DNA from: Branchiostoma floridae
Taxonomy: Eukaryota > Chordata > Leptocardii > Amphioxiformes > Branchiostomatidae
DNA: 64,000 bases
Direction: 5' to 3'
Assembly: GCF_000003815.2 (NCBI RefSeq)
Contig: NC_049981.1
Span: 22,189,089-22,253,088 of the forward strand
Of this stretch, positions 54,301 to 63,953 are shown in pieces. The notes beneath the pieces were generated by a model. It saw nothing but the letters and a program-made list of their open reading frames with translations. It made no database searches and was not told the origin of the DNA. The translations under genes and the position numbers were made by a program. The number at the start of each line of letters is the position of its first letter. Within the stretch, counting starts at the first letter, position 1.

Positions 54301-55896
54301 CTGGTTCGGAAATCATCCATCCCGCGGAGTTCAAAGAGGTGCAAAAACCATGACGGCGCCTCGCGGCAACACTGACAAAACACCTGTAAACTTGTTGACA
54401 CAACGTTACCTCTCCACCGTCATACAAAACTATTCAATTATTGTCTGTTTACATTCTCTTTACATAATGGTACACCATTACAAAATCTTGACTTTGTGAC
54501 GTTTGACAAAACGTTGCGACCAAGACAAGAACGGGAAATGTTGTGTTTGTAAGTTAAAAGTGTTTGTCTAGAAATAAAAGGTAGATTGCTTCAATGACAA
54601 GCAAGACGGAAACCATGCATGGCAGACGGACTGTACAAAGAAGGCACAGAGCGTTAAGACATGAAAATGGGTTCGTCTGGGTACATTAAATATGACATGG
54701 TTCTAGTGGTCAATAGCACACTACAAACTTCATTTTTCATATAAATAAATCCATCTGAAATCACAACAAGTTTTTCGTTTATGATAGTATCACAAGTGTA
54801 AGAAAGAATTTGTCATGAAGTAAGTGAAGATTAATGTTTTAGCTAAATATTGGCACTTCTGGCACACCACAACAACCACGTGCACGATAGGAGCGAGGTG
54901 CGATGGCGTTAGACTTGTTGCGTTCTGTTGTGTTAGGCTTTTGACAAATATTGATGCCGAGATTATTGTCCGGTCGGTCAGACGCCAGCCAACAGTCATG
55001 GTGACCATTTTGTCAAGGTGCAAGGCTGTCCTGGTCTCCAAGCAGACGTGTCAGCTGGATGACAAAAGAGAAGAATTTGGCCAAATAGGGATAAAATACT
55101 GAAAGTAAGTTGTCATGGGGTCTCAGTCAGTCTTTTGCAGTCTATCCAGCTGACCGCGGCCGGTCAGTTCACTCCTAGGCCAAATAACTCCTACTAGACT
55201 TTTATCCCTGACATAAAGTCCTCTACTATTCGACCAGGCGGGAGTCTCGTAGAGACCAGAGACTGTGGGTAGAGACTACGGCTGTCTCCTGAATATTGGA
55301 AAGTTCTCGACCTCCTATTTGAACACTTGTCGCGACCCAAATGTGTCGGTCACGTGTCTACAGCCAAGCTACGCCGCTCTCTAACCCTCAACCCTCCACT
55401 CCAAAGCAAGGAGGTTAAAAAAGACCTTTTTGTCCAAACACACCCGACTCTGCTCGTTAGTTCACGAAGACCGCCACTCACGTCAAAACTATGTTAGGCG
55501 TGGTGGTAAACATCGGTGTGTATGCCTCTCAACATAACACCTGTCACACAAGAGGTGGGAACACCCATCCTCTACCCTTCACACACAACACTACAGCTCT
55601 ACGGGCCAGTAGTTCCATAGATGGTCGCGTCTGCATGTCAACTTCAATACTCTCCAAATAGGCTTATATAACGGTCATTTCATCTTACGTCAGTGCCTGA
55701 AGTACATGTAATCATAACTACGCCATTCGAAAGCAGATCATTCCACAGGGCTCAAAGTACAGGTACGATTACTTCCAGGTTGCTACATGTTACTCAAACC
55801 AGTGGTGTCAGTTGTTATTTGTGTTTTGGATGCATGGGCTGATCTTCAATTGATTCATTTGTATTTATACTGTTTTTTGTTGTGTTTTTCTGATAG
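51350..55896. other. Spacer without recognised gene
   Basis: No coding exon, RNA gene or clear transposon was identified. Short palindromic GATCGT words occur near 53640-53670. A segment at 55030-55080 (AGACGTGTCAGCTGGATGAC and AAGAATTTGGCC) recurs in altered form at about 59225-59265. The last few hundred bases are candidate 5' flank of the PH-domain gene. Confidence 0.5.
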
Positions 55897-56073
55897 GCTT
55901 CTTCAGCGGTTGGAGGAGGCAACCTTCGCTGCTGTCATTCTGTTTGGACGGGAGGACTGTTTTTGTAATCGTCTTTAGCAGATCTGCCGATTCAACCCGA
56001 ACTTGTGGACATTCCAGGACATCAGTGGGCATTTCAACTCCTTGTAAAAATCCCCGCTACCATCGGCCTGACC
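55895..56073 (+). promoter_or_regulatory. Possible 5'UTR acceptor and leader of the PH-domain gene
   Basis: A long pyrimidine-rich tract ends TTTTTCTGATAG at 55896, a plausible 3' splice site, so the transcript may have an upstream non-coding exon. An in-frame TAA at 55966-55968 shows the leader cannot extend the protein before the ATG at 56074. Confidence 0.4.
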
Positions 56074-56775
56074 ATGAGTCTACTGGAAAAACTTTTCCAC
56101 CTCCGGGGCCTGACTGGTAACCGCCCCACCATCGACCAGCACGGCCTGTTCACTAGCATTCAGATGAGCAAGAAACTGCTGTCCGAAAAACTGGCGGTGA
56201 AGGAACCGTGGAGGCTAAACAAGAAGCCGCACCAGTGCAAAGTTTGTCTGTACACGAACGACTCTAGCCCGTTTCTGGTCTGTTACAACAGTTCTGGGCA
56301 CAGACCCAGGGCAAGGATTGAGCTATACGGGACCAAGGTGGTCACTTGTGGCGACAACTCATTCAAACTGTGCAACGAGGAAGGTTCTGAGGTGTACTTC
56401 TTCCAGACAGACGGGAGGTCGAAAAGGGACGAGTGGGTGAGATCACTGAAGGAACAGTGCGAGAGGGAGCTCAGTCCTGATGGAGAGGAGTCGGTTCGTC
56501 TCAGCAAAAAGATCATGGAGGTTCGTCAGCGCGTCAAGTCGCAGAAAATAATGGCTGAGCTCGAGAAAAACAACAACAACACGAGCAGCAAGCCTCATAA
56601 GACATTATTGCCGGTCACTCCAGAGGATGGCAGACAAAGAAGCGTGCCACACTTGAAAAAGAACGCCAGACTCGCCAAGCGGCGGCCTCATATCGAAAAG
56701 GCCAAGAAGGAGGCGGCACTGGCGACCAAAAGCTTACCGTTGTCTGAGTACTTTGTGAGCGTGCCTGACTCGTAA
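56074..56775 (+). CDS. Single-exon PH-domain protein with basic C-terminal tail
   Basis: 233 residues. The first ATG after an in-frame stop has a good ACC ATG A context. Residues 22-127 look like a pleckstrin-homology domain: HGLFTSIQMSKKLL, ARIELYGTKVV, FKLCNEEGSEVYFFQTDG, then the C-terminal helix KRDEWVRSLKEQCE with the hallmark Trp121. PH domains bind phosphoinositides or proteins at membranes. Residues 137-166 are charged and may form a short coiled coil (RLSKKIMEVRQRVKSQKIMA). Residues 194-213 are Lys/Arg-rich (LKKNARLAKRRPHIEKAKKE) and could be a nuclear or membrane-contact signal. No enzymatic domain is seen. The frame has no intron, so it may be a retrocopy or a gene with only non-coding upstream exons. 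I do not recognise an ortholog. Confidence 0.8.
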   Translation: MSLLEKLFHLRGLTGNRPTIDQHGLFTSIQMSKKLLSEKLAVKEPWRLNKKPHQCKVCLYTNDSSPFLVCYNSSGHRPRARIELYGTKVVTCGDNSFKLCNEEGSEVYFFQTDGRSKRDEWVRSLKEQCERELSPDGEESVRLSKKIMEVRQRVKSQKIMAELEKNNNNTSSKPHKTLLPVTPEDGRQRSVPHLKKNARLAKRRPHIEKAKKEAALATKSLPLSEYFVSVPDS

Positions 56776-57279
56776 GAGTTCAATGAACTCTCTTCAATCG
56801 ATTTTTTTACTGGCAAATAACAATGCAGTGTGTACAACAGCGTTTGTACTACGACAACTTAACTTGCTAATATAACATTATTAGCTATAGTATTAGACGA
56901 ACAGGACAATGCGACTTTTTGTTACTTGTATAGAACATAAATCTAACCATGTGGAACATTAACCGAAAGCACTTAACTGACATTCCCACAAATGGATGAA
57001 TGAATGATTTATTTTGTAAAACATCACATCGTTCTAGTATACTGAGACTGAATTATTGTGAGATACATTACAACGGATAGTGTAAACATCAAGCAAATGA
57101 TAAGATATATGCAAATGACTTTAAAACGCATGGAAACATTCAAGGCAAAAATGGAATCAGAGTACAGTCTGTTTTCAGAGTGATAGATATACATGTATGC
57201 CACGCTCGTACCCAGCGCCGTGAAGAAGCCATAGGTTTGAGATCGTGGGCTTATTCACAATCCACCTCAAGCTGAATTG

Positions 57280-57320
57280 AATAAACTCTATGGAATTCAC
57301 AGCTGTCGTTTTGTTTTGTT
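57280..57320 (+). terminator. Candidate polyadenylation site of the PH-domain gene
   Basis: AATAAA at 57280-57285, followed within 25-40 bases by a T/G-rich run (TTTTGTTTTGTTTCGTGTTT). This is the usual arrangement of a cleavage and polyadenylation signal, and would give a 3'UTR of about 0.5 kb. Confidence 0.5.
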
Positions 57321-57329
57321 TCGTGTTTG

Positions 57330-58930
57330 TCTCAATGCCTTAGAAAATCGTAAGTTGTGAGCGCACGCCACTACGTGCGTTTCTACAGCCTGAGTATTTT
57401 TACAGTTACCGGGTCCAAAACTGGTCGCAAGTTTACTATTTAGGGTGTAAAATGTTGCCACAATAGTGGCACGTTATAACAAAGGGAGTTTTAGAATGTA
57501 CCTGATTTGGTGGCGCTGTAAGGGCGTTAAGATTATCCCTCTACATTGCCGAGAGGGAGTTATGTCACGGAAGGGAGTTTTGCACGGCGGCGCGTCCCGC
57601 CGCCAGATCACGTTCCCGGGACACTTAGCTCCTCTCAGCATGATTCGCCCCAGGAATGCGTTCTCTGTCCCAGGACTGTCTTTGAGAAGATTCCCAGATG
57701 CCAGTGGCCACCATGCGGCCGTATAATGTATTGCAAAAAGACTCACACGCATATTCAGTGGAATAACACGATTTAATAGGACGCTGTGGAGGAGCGTGCA
57801 TGTATGCTATCATAACTTTGTTTACCGGCTAAGAGCAATACATAACTTGTTCCTTTCAATTTTGCTCATTTCCATCTATTTTCACATGACTTACATCAGT
57901 TTTCCTCTTCCACAGATATGAAGAGATAAAGTAATCATGGAATGTGCGATGTCTGGTGTGTAGAGGATAGAGCTCGATGCAATAAACGGACTGTGGATTG
58001 CACAGAACATGGACAAACATTATTGTGGTTTCATCTGCCTTGTCGTAGATTATTTTATTCATTCAGTTTTACCCCATTTGTGGAAGGATTGACATAACAT
58101 GTGACTATCAACTTTGCAAGATGTCAACTCGGAAACCAGGCTGTAAGGTTTGGTCCACTCACACCAGGAAGGACACGTACCCTTTTCGATAAGTGTGGTG
58201 GGCTCTTTAACGTGCGTGGGTGTGGCTCTCCCCGAACACGGGATCTCCATTTAACGTCCTATCCGAGGGACGGCCCTAGCCGAAGCTAGGTACTCATACT
58301 CATAATACTTCTAGTCTTTCCTATACCAAAACACATGAATATGTTTGTACCACATGAAACGATGTATGTATGATACGCACCAAGTATCTATTGGCATGGT
58401 TCAAAAGTAAAGGAGTGGCTATATAGGTGTCGAGTTTTATCGTATTTGTTCATTCCCAGTACATCTATCGTTGTCCATAAGACACTATTCGCGGGTAGAG
58501 ATTCTTATGAATTCATGCAATCTGTCAGGAGCTCAATGTTTGTCCCATTTCGATATGAATTATTTGAGTGCTGGCTTACTGGAGTGGTCGCGCGTACTTG
58601 GGTGATACGCTTATAATAGCGGTACCACTAGTAAGAATATACAACAGATCTGGAGTGGAATGCCCCTAATACGTACACACGTTTGTGCATATAATAAATG
58701 CACGAGAATGCTACGTGTACACGTACAGATTCTCTAAAGTATCATAGACAACAGGTAGTTCTGCAAAATAGCAATTACTCATAGTTAAGATACTCTACAA
58801 CAAGATCTCTTTAGTGTCACTGACCAAACGTCTGACCGTTTCCAAAATCATATTCAGTTGCTTGATCATGAGTAATTGATATTTGGCGTATCTTATTACC
58901 TGTCTAACCTACATCAACGTCACAGGTAGT
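57330..58930. other. Spacer between PH-domain and sialyltransferase genes
   Basis: No exon is supported. It holds the conserved repeat at 58145-58290 and the dispersed repeat at 58832-58922. Open frames of 60-90 codons around 57470-57780 overlap on both strands and have no motif. Confidence 0.5.
58145..58290. repeat. Conserved interspersed repeat (GTGGGCTCTTTAACGTGCG core)
   Basis: GGTTTGGTCCACTCACACC, GTGGTGGGCTCTTTAACGTG, TGTGGCTCTCCCCGAACACG and TTTAACGTCCTATCCGAGGG appear in order. A weaker relative (27068-27165) has GATCCACTCAGACC, GGCGGATTCTTTCACGTG and TGTGGCTCTCCCC. I recall similar blocks in other marine invertebrates, which would make it an ancient repeat; that is from memory and unverified. 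Confidence 0.5.
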
Positions 58931-58937
58931 ACAGCCA

Positions 58938-59066
58938 TACTCTCCAAGCACGGGTTGGTGGGGGAAATCGTGACCCGTTTCTAACATGCCGTATTTCTTT
59001 TCGAAATACGTCATGTAAGGGAAATGTGACGATTTTCCCCACTGCACTGACTTCTGCTTGGAGTAG
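58938..59066. mobile_element. Hairpin element, family B
   Basis: TACTCTCCAAGCACGGGTTG at the left and TCTGCTTGGAGTAG at the right. Inner arms GGGGGAAATCGTGAC / GTGACGATTTTCCCC and CCGTATTTCTTTTCG / CGAAATACG. Confidence 0.85.
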
Positions 59067-59716
59067 TTCGACCACCCGAGACAAAATGCTCTAATCAGCA
59101 GCGACATCTAGCGAGTTTTCATAACTAAGCTCCTTGATTATTCGGAGAGGACAGACGACAATCGGGAGCTATAAATTAGTATAATACGGCTGGATTCCAG
59201 CAAGGACTTGATTCCAGGCTAACCAGACGTGTCAGATTGATGAAAAAGACAAGAATTTGGCAATAACAACAACAATAACAAATGTCCAAAGCAAAATGAC
59301 GTAGATGTCTTCGTCACGGATCAAAGAACCGGTCAGACCAGTTTTCTCGAGGTCAACCAATCGACTACTTAAAATCTCACCCAGGGGTTTCTAGTGGCCT
59401 TGTTCATGCTAGGTTTCAACTGTATTTGACTAGAATTTTGCATCCATAGATGAAATAAGAGAGTTAAGCAAATACTAGCCCATCTTCTGTATAGATTTCA
59501 CATCGTCACAGAAATAGTCGTTCATTAAAACAAACACACACACAAGAAAGGTGGGCGTTAAAACTCCATGCGGACCCCTCTGGGGTAGATAGTCTAATCG
59601 CACCCCCAGGTGGCAACACGAAATCAGCCAGTCGTCTCAGGAAAGGTGTTCTTCAGCCATTCAAATTACGAGCACTCATAACATCAAGTAGTTCATGTCA
59701 CCGGGTGCTCTTGAAA

Positions 59717-59844
59717 ATGTGGCGGTTTCTCAGAAGACGAGGTCGGCATCTCCGCAAGGCCGGAGCGTTCCTGTCCATGTTCCTGGCGACGGTGATGGTT
59801 ATAACACTGAGGGATGAACTGGTGACAATCGCCGGACCCATCAG
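59717..59844 (+). CDS. ST6GALNAC-like: Sialyltransferase exon 1 (cytosolic tail and signal anchor)
   Basis: MWRFLRRRGRHLRKAGAFLS, MFLATVMVITL, then RDELVTIAGPI. This is a textbook type II anchor. Donor ATCAG|GTATTA, phase 2, which fits the phase of the acceptor at 61561 and completes an Arg codon. The donor is weaker than consensus. Confidence 0.8.
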
Positions 59845-62800
59845 GTATTACTAAAGTACACGCACAACAAACACACACGCATGTTTGATAGTATTGAAGA
59901 ACTAGAGGCGAGTTAGAACAGTCTCCTGGCTCCCGGGAATCGAACCCGGGCTCGCCAGTTCACAAACAAATGCCCCTAAATCTGATTTCCATATTTTTTG
60001 CAAGAGAAAGTTGAACAAAGTAAGGAGATTTTGAATGCCATTACACTGACAAACAGGGAACCTTGACACGTTGACAAATAGCTGCAATTCATGTAAAGGA
60101 TGATGGACGTCGCTTCACGGTGAAATTAAGCGGCATACCCTAACGTTGCTTAAGAGAACTGCTTTATGATCCTTTATTACTAACATCTGGACATATCTAA
60201 TATCGTCGACCACATTGTCCAGGTTACAATGTTGTGACAAACGCTACGATTTCTTATCACCCTGCTGTTACGGAGAGCACATTTACAGTGCATGAATTAT
60301 TGATATTCACGTTTCCCTTTTGAGCTGTCTACTTCCCTAGAGGCCGTGTCGTGACTGTTTGAAGGAAGTCCCCTAGTTGTACTCTCCAAGCAGAGGTTAG
60401 GATCCGGCTGTTTTCACGTTTTTTAGTCATTTTTATCGGGCTTTATATTTTGTTATGTTTCTTGACGTAGGCCGGCGGACGTCAAGAAACGTGACAAAAT
60501 AGAAAGCTCGATTTAACCACTAGAAAACGTAAAAAACAGCCGGAGCCTACTAATCTCTGCTTGGAGAGTACCCTATTTGATTTTGATAACATCAGATGGT
60601 CTTTGCAAATTTTTGTCACGAATGTTTTAATGATCTTTTGATAGCGGGAACACATTGTAAAAGAAATGGGCTCAGCATTGGAGTTCAAGTTAAACAGTTT
60701 AAAGAAAGTCCCCTATTTGATTTTGATCGACATCAGATAATCTTTGCAATTTTTTGTCATGCGGGTTTTAGAGATCTTTTTAATAGAGGAACACATTGTA
60801 AAACACCATTTTCGAGTTTCAGTTTATTTATGAAGAAACCGATATAGCCGGCAAGGCACCAGTACTGTATAGTGCGACAGGACAAGGATATAATGAATGA
60901 ATGAATGAATGAAGACCTTTATCGTACAATTTTGCCCAACCGGGCTAAGTACAGGTCACAACAAGTCAGGATATATACATACATAAAAGTGTCACAAATC
61001 TAGTCTAACACAAAAGTTCGGCTTCTTCTCGCTTCTTGGTAATAGTGAAAATGTAGGACTGTATGGGTTTCGCTATTGTCGGTCTGTCAAAACGCATGAG
61101 AAATATAAACTTGTCAGTGCTACTCATGTGTCTAAAATGAGGGAATCTACTTTCTATATAACTAAATAGAGTATTTCTATCATTCGCATACATATCGCAA
61201 TCAACAGTGAAGTGCACTTCATCTTCTACCATGTTTGAGGTACAAAATTGGCAGACTCTTTGTTCTAGAGGAGTGCGGTTGTGCCTTCCTGATTCAATTC
61301 GCAGTCGGTGGCAACTGATTCTTAGTTTAGCAATGGTAGTTCTATGCCGAATGTTTGTAATTTTCAAATAATCATTCAATGCTTTATGCAACACAAAATT
61401 TCCTTTGTCTTACCCTTGGTTATTTCGAAGCCTCGTTCGGAAGAGCTTCTATAACATCGACGTTTGACAAATGGATGTCTATATAAATACAGCACATATC
61501 CTGAGACCCTCGCATGAGGATTGGCTCTGCTACAGTATTGAAATCATCATTTTGTTTCAGATCCAGACAAGAAATTTTAGATTTGCGCCACCGAAACGCA
61601 CCCAGACCTTCCGCAGAGTCGACCTACGACCACCTCCATCACATCGCCTGGATCATCGACCACGACCACTTCACGGACGATCAGAACTCCGCCGAACTCC
61701 TCCAAAACATCGTCAAGCAAATCATACTCAACAAGGACGAGTCGAACGTTTACACTTTGCAAGAAATCGCAAAACTGTACAATTTTACCGACGACGACTT
61801 GCACATAGAAGGGGTGACCCTGAATGAGGTGATATCGTTGATTAGCGAGGGAGTGGAGGTTGGAGAAAACTATGACATCACGGTGGACAGACTGGAGAGG
61901 GTCCTGAGGGAAGGGACGGAGTACGAGGAGGATGTTGACGACGTCATTTCCGGTCGGGCTTTGGGTCACATCTTGCCAAAGGTCGACAAGAAATGGAGAT
62001 ATCACGATCTGTCGTTTGCAAAGGATCCTAACCGTAAGCCGTCGGTAAGTCGGATGGCTTTATTGAGGACTAAAAGCATTCATGATATATGCCTCAGTAC
62101 ATGTATTGGGAAGTACGTAGATGTACTAAGTAACTGTAAGATATCTGTGCTAGCTTTCGTGTTTCAGATGCTATATCAATGTCTGACACTTGTTGGTGAC
62201 TATATTTCCATCTGGTACCATAAGAGAGGCACGTAAAAAAAATGATAACTGTAAACGACACCAATGTTACCTGCAGAATGTCTGGGTCGCCGCCGGTCTG
62301 GACATCTTACGTGTCATACTAGTCCGTTCAGGGATTACTGATATGCTGCCATAGTATATCTCTTTAAATTCCGAGTTTTAAAGATAATGACAGAATCACG
62401 AGAGTTAATGTTAATAGAACGTTGGTTCATAAAGGTGTTTTGTAATCCACCAAGGTAATTCCCATGCCCATGTGCATTCAATTCTTTACACAAAATGACA
62501 CAGGGTAGTAGGTAGATGGGTACACTTTTGCCAATAATCATTGAAGACTCTCAAAGCCGGATCGTGTATTAAAAGAAGGTGTATTCATTAGGGTAAAATG
62601 TTAAAAAGCATACCAAGGCGGTCTGTGTACTCTTTATGATGTCATGCATTTTCTTGGCCCATTCGTCAACAGAGGTGTCCTTCCAGTCTCCGCCACATGG
62701 GGGCGTCCTCCTCCTGGTTTAACGGCAGGTTCAGGGATGACGTCAAGGTGTTCGCGGACAAAGACGATCTCCTCGAGGAAAACTACAAGTCGCTGTGCGA

Positions 62801-63922
62801 GAGATTTCCGCTGCCGTTTGGGTATAAAAAGGAGAACAAAACATGTGAGTCTTTTAGTGTTTCTATCACTATGATGAAATCTATTCTATAGCAGCCTCGT
62901 TTGGCGTCTCATAATCTTCAGGCCGTGAGTGCGTAATCCCCAAGCAGATCCCACGGCAGCATAAGATAGTATCAAAAGCTGGCAGAGGAGTGGAGCTGGC
63001 CTAGGAGTGGCTACCGGAGCTTATGCTACCGTAGGATCTGCTTGGAGATTAGTGAGTGCGACCCTCTTATGCGTGGCAGCTATGGCTTCTCTCCAAGGGA
63101 AGGCTCCATCTTATTTTAGCGTCTTTTTTGGCGTTTTGTTTTACCCGTTTGCTGGGTCTTATTTAGATATTTGCGTGTGCCTTTCCCAGTTCTTGAGCAG
63201 ATTTTAAACACAATCAAGACTCCGGATGTGTTTGGCGAGCCGAGGAAAGACTGTATCCGCTGCGCCGTGGTGGGGACAGGAGGGCAGATGAAAGGGTCGG
63301 GGAAAGGGAAGGAGATAGACGCACACGACTACGTCTTCAGGTGAGCATTTGTCTACATTAAAGAAACTTTCCTCGATCTTATTTAAAGCCATTTTCTCTC
63401 CTGTATGTCAACCCTCATAGAAAACCCCTGCACGTAGAGAAAAAGCCAATACGCGTACCAAAAAGAGTAGGGGTGACCTGGTGTGATTGGCCGAACACAC
63501 GAGCCGTAGCGAATGTACATTGCAAGTGTTGCAACTAGCCGCTGTAGGCGAAAAAGCACCCGCTTTAGGCCTACGCCATACCAAACCGGAGCCTGGCTGG
63601 GCAGTTTTCGGGAACGAAGAGTATGCTACCATGAAAGGCACCAAATTGCACAATTTGCAAGACGTAAAGAGAATGGTCGCGGGCATTATAAATTTGTGTA
63701 TATTTTTACGCATAAACTTCCAGCAATACCTCGACCGGACCCCGGTTTGGAAATGGGACGTTAGCGTTACTCCAGTGGAGGATAACTGTCTTACCCTTTT
63801 CCTGTTTTTACAGAACGAATAACGCCCACACAGAAGAGAAGTACTCGGCCGACGTGGGCAACAGAACGTCCTTCTACACATTCTACCCGGAATCACAGAA
63901 AATCCAGCTGGTGGCGAAAGCG
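59717..63922 (+). CDS. ST6GALNAC-like: GT29 sialyltransferase, ST6GalNAc-like, 5' part (gene-level entry, runs off the right edge)
   Basis: Golgi type II membrane glycosyltransferase expected to move sialic acid from CMP-Neu5Ac to a glycan, probably alpha-2,6 to GalNAc. Five exons join in phase to give 348 residues so far: a short Arg-rich tail (MWRFLRRRGRHLRK), a signal anchor (AGAFLSMFLATVMVITL), an acidic stem (about 44-204), then CPSSLR and sialyl motif L around residues 284-330. Motif L reads RCAVVGTGGQMKGSGKGKEI, then DAHDYVFR and ADVGNRTSFY, closest in type to ST6GalNAc I/II. Odd point: VVGTGG has Thr where nearly all family members have Asn. Motif S and the C-terminus lie beyond the window. 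Without them the subfamily and activity stay uncertain. Confidence 0.9.
59925..59965 (-). repeat. tRNA-derived fragment (T-arm and B box only)
   Basis: On the minus strand CCCGGGTTCGATTCCCGGG forms a T-stem and loop with a perfect B box. The expected A box and acceptor stem partner are absent, so this is not a tRNA gene. It is probably a truncated tRNA-derived SINE. Confidence 0.5.
60380..60570. mobile_element. Hairpin element, family B, with 9-bp target duplication
   Basis: TACTCTCCAAGCAGAGGTTA to CTCTGCTTGGAGAGTA; arms GGCTGTTTTCACGTTTT / AAAACAGCCGGAGCC. Flanks CCCTAGTTG (60371-60379) and CCCTATTTG (60571-60579) differ at one base. It lies in the first sialyltransferase intron. Confidence 0.9.
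60600..60830. repeat. Direct repeat pair downstream of the family B hairpin
   Basis: CCCTATTTGATTTTGAT, ACATCAGAT, TCTTTGCAA, TTTTTGTCA and GGAACACATTGTAAAA occur at about 60571-60663 and again at 60710-60804. It is a tandem duplication of about 137 bp. The hairpin lies immediately before the first copy. Confidence 0.8.
60893..61394 (-). mobile_element. LINE 3' fragment (C-terminal Cys/His domain) with tetranucleotide tail
   Basis: A minus-strand frame of 129 residues includes TTIAKLRISCHRLRIESGRH, QRVCQFCTSNMVEDEVHFTV and DCDMYANDR, aligning with the end of the LINE at 785-2775 (KLRISAHCLEIEKGHHRNTP; CPTCHENIEDEFHF). Its 3' tail is the (GAAT)n array at 60893-60915. 5'-truncated; lies in the first sialyltransferase intron. 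Confidence 0.88.
61561..62044 (+). CDS. ST6GALNAC-like: Sialyltransferase exon 2 (stem region)
   Basis: Acceptor TTTGTTTCAG, donor CCGTCG|GTAAGT. Encodes SRQEILDLRHRNAPRPSAES, LHHIAWIIDHDHFTDDQNSA, a strongly acidic segment (REGTEYEEDVDDVISG) and FAKDPNRKPS. The stem has no recognised domain and is probably lineage-specific. 484 bp, phase 2 to phase 0. Confidence 0.87.
62673..62844 (+). CDS. ST6GALNAC-like: Sialyltransferase exon 3
   Basis: Acceptor GTCAACAG|AGG, donor ACAT|GTGAGT. Encodes RCPSSLRHMGASSSWFNGRF and VKVFADKDDLLEENYKSLCE, then RFPLPFGYKKENKT. The CPSSLR stretch resembles the Cys-containing block that precedes the catalytic domain in GT29 enzymes. I preferred this acceptor over the later TTCCAG because only it keeps phase. 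Confidence 0.85.
62935..63051. mobile_element. Hairpin element, family A, with exact 9-bp target duplication
   Basis: TAATCCCCAAGCAGATCCCA to CTGCTTGGAGATTA. The right arm is shortened. GTGAGTGCG is present exactly on both sides (62926-62934, 63052-63060). It lies in the third sialyltransferase intron. Confidence 0.92.
63190..63340 (+). CDS. ST6GALNAC-like: Sialyltransferase exon 4 (sialyl motif L)
   Basis: Acceptor CTTTCCCAG, donor TTCAG|GTGAGC. Encodes FLEQILNTIKTPDVFGEPRK, then RCAVVGTGGQMKGSGKGKEI and DAHDYVF. Motif L binds the CMP-sialic acid donor. The Asn usual after VVG is Thr. Phase 1 to phase 2. Confidence 0.93.
63814..63922 (+). CDS. ST6GALNAC-like: Sialyltransferase exon 5 (end of motif L)
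   Basis: Acceptor TTTTTACAG, donor GCG|GTGAGA. Encodes TNNAHTEEKYSADVGNRTSF and YTFYPESQKIQLVAKA. The ADVG(N/T)RTSFY block follows motif L in ST6GalNAc enzymes. Ends phase 0; the next exon lies beyond the window. Confidence 0.92.
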
Positions 63923-63953
63923 GTGAGACAAATAAAGAGCCAAACAGTAGATA

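Noticed and set aside
56005-56073. GTG at 56005 as the start of the PH-domain protein
   Set aside because: Non-ATG initiation is not needed. The first ATG after the in-frame stop is 56074 with a good context, and the 23 extra codons show no domain.
59925-59965. A functional tRNA gene on the minus strand
   Set aside because: Only a T-arm with B box is present. No A box, anticodon arm or matching acceptor stem was found.
61577-62005. 142-codon minus-strand frame opposite the sialyltransferase stem exon
   Set aside because: It is the antisense shadow of a plus-strand exon with good splice sites and correct phase.
62685-62694. TTCCAG|TCTCCG as the acceptor of sialyltransferase exon 3
   Set aside because: It would put the downstream WFNGRFRDDV frame out of register. 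The earlier CAACAG acceptor at 62672 keeps phase 0 and adds the CPSSLR block.
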